Below are positions 37,680-39,792 of a DNA stretch of 39,792 nt, in pieces. The notes under the pieces were generated by a model that had not been told where the DNA came from, ran no database searches, and saw only the letters and a program-made list of their open reading frames with translations. Within the stretch, counting starts at the first letter, position 1; each line of letters starts with the position of its first letter. The stretch lies in contig JAFLKM010000066.1 in the NCBI GenBank assembly GCA_019163335.1, positions 1-39,792 on the forward strand, written 5' to 3'. The stretch comes from Desulfobulbaceae bacterium (GTDB lineage Bacteria; Desulfobacterota; Desulfobulbia; Desulfobulbales; Desulfocapsaceae). A program made the translations under genes and the position numbers.

Positions 37680-38122
37680 GATACAGACTCCGTTGAATTG
37701 CTGGAAGATGGAAGCCCAAGGCTGTTTGCCTCGGCCAGTTCCAGACAGTTATGCGGACAGAAGGGGACGCAAAGGCCGCAGTGCAGGCAGATAAAAGGTT
37801 CTCCTGTCGGATCGATAAAAATGGCATCAACCGGACAGGCTGATGCGCACAACCCACAGCGATTGCATAGAGTTTTTTTGACCACCACCCCGCCTTCCTT
37901 GCGCGGAGTAAGGGCGCCGGTAGGGCAGGCCCCAGCGCAGGGAGGTGGGTCGCAGGCCAGGCAGTGAACGGCGATGAATCCAGTGGTCAAGCCCCCGGAA
38001 GAATGTATCCGGATCCCTGCGGTATCCCAGGAAAGACGATGATGAAGCAAGCGAGCGCAGGCCAGGGAACAGGAGTGGCAACCAATACATCGGTCCATTC
38101 GTGGTGAAGTTAAAATTTTCAT
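37676..38122 (-). CDS. Polyferredoxin partner of AOR
   Basis: A 148-residue protein with four groups of Cys for 4Fe-4S clusters: CIGCHSCSLAC (from residue 12), CLACDPPPCAGACP, CNRCGLCASACP and CLHCGLCVPFCP. This is the DMSO-reductase-type electron-transfer layout often encoded beside AOR-like enzymes. It lacks a signal peptide, so it should be cytoplasmic. Its stop overlaps the AOR start, indicating a two-gene unit in which it carries electrons to or from AOR. Confidence 0.88.
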   Translation of the reverse strand: MKILTSPRMDRCIGCHSCSLACARLLHHRLSWDTAGIRIHSSGGLTTGFIAVHCLACDPPPCAGACPTGALTPRKEGGVVVKKTLCNRCGLCASACPVDAIFIDPTGEPFICLHCGLCVPFCPHNCLELAEANSLGLPSSSNSTESVS

Positions 38123-38216
38123 AGTGTTTTCCGCAGGTCTATGATCGCCATGTTGATGTCCTTAAAAAAAGGTACTCCTGATGCACCACTTAACCATCAT
38201 TATGCTTTGCGACAAG

Positions 38217-38678
38217 TCACTGGGCCTGATCACTCGGGCCAACGCGCAACTCGGCAGAGCTGTTTTTCAGGAGAAGCACATGTCCGCCTTTAGACGAGGT
38301 TTCAACAAGCTCCGCCCCGTTGGTGAAGAGATCTGCGATCTGTTCGCTCACAGCTCGCGCAGCTTCGTTGGCACATGCCATGCGCGTCGCGGCGACTTTG
38401 GCCTTCAGTTTTCCATTTTCAAAGGAATAGGTTCCTTTGTAGTTGTTGCAACCATCGAAGCCGGAGACGGAGTTGTCACTGGTATTGAAAATGATGGTTG
38501 GCTTTCGGGCAACACCTTCCAGCTTTGCACCGCCACTCCAAAGTACTGTCCAACTGCCGTTGATCTTAGCGGCTGTCCTGTCATCTTCTTGAACCTTGGT
38601 GAGCGGGGTACAAGCGGTTGTGCCCATCAGGAAGGAACATGCCAAGATAAGAACTTTCACAGAATGAGATAGCTGCAT
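38217..38678 (-). CDS. META-domain lipoprotein
   Basis: A 153-residue protein with a signal peptide and lipobox-like MGTTAC-T (Cys at residue 23). The META domain follows: INGSWTVLWSGG, PTIIFNTSDNSVSGFDGCNNYKGTY and KVAATRMAC. Related proteins such as HslJ are linked to heat and drug stress, but the job is not settled. AGAAGG lies 5 bases before the ATG. It stands alone, upstream of the ferredoxin gene on the same strand. Confidence 0.82.
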   Translation of the reverse strand: MQLSHSVKVLILACSFLMGTTACTPLTKVQEDDRTAAKINGSWTVLWSGGAKLEGVARKPTIIFNTSDNSVSGFDGCNNYKGTYSFENGKLKAKVAATRMACANEAARAVSEQIADLFTNGAELVETSSKGGHVLLLKNSSAELRVGPSDQAQ

Positions 38679-38861
38679 GGTAACCTTCTTTCATTTCGAC
38701 TGGTGGGTCTTGCGGTACAACTTTAACGCAAGCCAAACGACTAAACTGAGGGACGCGGCCAATGAAGTTGCTTTTGAAAACATTCGATCATTTCGTGTCT
38801 TCTCAAGTGCTTGGATTGGCTTTTTCCTTTTGTTTCGTTTTGCAACTGGCTAATGGCACAT

Positions 38862-39167
38862 TCAGCGGCTTGTTCGCAGCAATGCTTTGTTGGCAGAAAT
38901 ATCTTTAAAACCGCCGGACACATATTTGTGCAGCACACTGGACACGAGCGATTGATAGGGCAAGCCCTCTTCTATTGCTCTACGTTGCAGTGCTTCCAGG
39001 TCACGGCTCGAAATGCGGATGTTGATGCGTTTATCCTTTCTAATTGTTGCCTCGGCCAATTGGGCCAGCTGAGTTCGTCGCTCATCTTTTAAGGCAGATT
39101 CAAATTCGCCTGCGTCAAATGCTTCCAGCATTTCCTGGTCTTCAGGGTTCAAATTTTTATTTTTCAT
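38862..39167 (-). CDS. BrnA/CopG-type antitoxin
   Basis: A 101-residue protein with an acidic N-terminal half (PEDQEMLEAFDAGEFESAL) and a ribbon-helix-helix DNA-binding domain: KRINIRISSRDLEALQRRA then EEGLPYQSLVSSVLHKYVSG. It should bind and neutralise the toxin encoded just upstream and repress the shared promoter. Its start overlaps the toxin gene by 11 bases. The order toxin then antitoxin is that of BrnTA systems. Confidence 0.82.
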   Translation of the reverse strand: MKNKNLNPEDQEMLEAFDAGEFESALKDERRTQLAQLAEATIRKDKRINIRISSRDLEALQRRAIEEGLPYQSLVSSVLHKYVSGGFKDISANKALLRTSR

Positions 39168-39441
39168 GTGGCCCTCGCAAGTAATGCTTTGTAGCCTTCC
39201 GGCTGGGTATAATGCTTTTTAGAAAGATTTCGTTCTCATTTTCGACATAAGGAACAAGCCAGGCATATTCATCAATCTCGACCACGAGCATGCGTTGATT
39301 TGAATACTTAAGTTCATTGGGATGAACCAGATCGTCGAGCAATTTTCCGGACTGGAGCGCAAACAATACGTCCTCGAAAGATATACCTCTCTCACTCATC
39401 AAGAGTTGGTTCTTTTCAGCATTCCAATTGATTTGTTTCAT
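39157..39441 (-). CDS. BrnT-type toxin
   Basis: A 94-residue protein with BrnT features: an opening INWNAEKNQLLMSERGISFEDVLFAL, a central RMLVVEIDEYAWLVPYVE strand pair and a late IIPSRKATKHY, which matches the RxA-type end of the family. BrnT is a RelE-like ribonuclease that slows translation. The N-terminal Trp and the ISFEDV stretch fit well. The start ATG lies only a few bases after a likely -10 box (see promoter), and there is no ribosome binding site. Confidence 0.78.
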   Translation of the reverse strand: MKQINWNAEKNQLLMSERGISFEDVLFALQSGKLLDDLVHPNELKYSNQRMLVVEIDEYAWLVPYVENENEIFLKSIIPSRKATKHYLRGPHEK

Positions 39442-39447
39442 CGTTTA

Positions 39448-39476
39448 AAAATAGCACAAAGTGTGCCTATTGTCAT
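39448..39476 (-). promoter_or_regulatory. Promoter/operator of the toxin-antitoxin pair
   Basis: On the minus strand ATGACA (39471-39476), a 17-base spacer and TATTTT (39448-39453) form a good sigma70-like promoter. The spacer holds the palindrome GCACA-CTT-TGTGC (39454-39466), a likely binding site for the ribbon-helix-helix antitoxin. The start codon at 39441 is about where transcription would begin, so the message may be leaderless. Confidence 0.55.
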
Positions 39477-39792
39477 CATTCTAGTTTTTTAACTCAGCTT
39501 GAAAAAAGAAATAGTAAGTCTGCCTCTTCCTTTTTTTATTACCTGCTTGCTCTCGGGTTGCTCTTGTATCATCTGTGCCGTTCCTCCTTGGAATGGTTTC
39601 GGCATAGTGAAGCATCTTTTTTTGGCCAATTGAAGAGGAGGTTTCTTGAGCGATTACGTTTTTTTCTCAGATGGATGAAGAAAAGAGGCTGTCGGCGTAC
39701 CGGCTTGGGTTAATACATCTCTGACCCCTATTTACTATGGAAACCCGAAACAAGGAGCAGATGAGCAGCGTTCTGCGTGGCCTGCTCCCCCG
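39477..39792. other. Right-edge non-coding stretch
   Basis: I see no gene with support here. The segment is AT-rich up to about 39680, then becomes more GC-rich. A short plus-strand frame opens near 39759 and runs off the window end, but it is too short to judge. Confidence 0.4.

Noticed and set aside
38709-38732. Integron attC-like sequence
   Set aside because: Only a 6-bp stem with a 12-base loop; the paired R and L boxes of attC are not present.
38741-38938. 65-codon minus-strand frame with several Cys
   Set aside because: Overlaps the antitoxin gene in another frame and lacks a ribosome binding site or family motif.

Overview
The window looks like chromosomal DNA of an anaerobic, autotrophy-capable Desulfobacterota, probably a Desulfobulbales-type sulfate reducer or sulfur disproportionator. 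The grounds are a bacterial-type CODH/acetyl-CoA synthase (Wood-Ljungdahl) locus with HdrA/MvhD partners, clear selenocysteine use, a tungsten-type aldehyde oxidoreductase with ferredoxin, and the block rpsF-rpsR-DUF2232-rplI-dnaB-leuS-lptE. The lineage is inferred; there is no rRNA gene here to confirm it.

Layout. Bases 1-372 hold no firm gene. From 373 to about 13,260 all genes are on the minus strand. Read in transcription order they are an AI-2E/PerM-family membrane protein, a SprA-like HExxH-type protein, an M18 aminopeptidase, a lytic transglycosylase, MazG, ribosomal proteins S6 and S18, a DUF2232 membrane protein, L9, DnaB, LeuRS and LptE, then a DUF2569 membrane protein broken by an in-frame TGA. 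An IS element (13,395-15,120) with 19-bp ends, a 6-bp target duplication and a frameshifted transposase separates this block from the plus-strand operon.

Core (15,489-33,620, plus strand). The order is folD, cooS/acsA, a metF::acsD fusion, acsB, acsC, a giant formate dehydrogenase, a double-length HdrA, and MvhD. The last three are each split by one in-frame TGA. In each case the TGA sits where the family has a catalytic or ligand Cys/Sec, the protein continues in frame with conserved motifs, and a SECIS-like hairpin lies just downstream. I read them as three consecutive selenoproteins, not pseudogenes. Together the genes would take CO2 to formate, carry methylene-THF to methyl-THF, pass methyl to the corrinoid protein, reduce CO2 to CO and make acetyl-CoA, or run the reverse in acetate oxidation. 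The FDH/HdrA/MvhD module would link formate, NAD(P)H and ferredoxin pools by flavin-based electron transfer. Formyl-THF synthetase, AcsE methyltransferase, CooC, HdrB and HdrC are not in the window. A clear terminator closes the operon at 33,650-33,686.

Right flank (33,660-39,792, minus strand, more AT-rich and accessory-like). It holds two small hypothetical proteins, an exported cupin, a 126-bp MITE-like element, a YhcH/YjgK/YiaL protein, a 27-bp perfect inverted repeat, a ferredoxin-AOR pair, a META-domain lipoprotein, and a BrnT/BrnA-type toxin-antitoxin pair behind a palindromic operator. No CRISPR array, tRNA or rRNA gene was seen.
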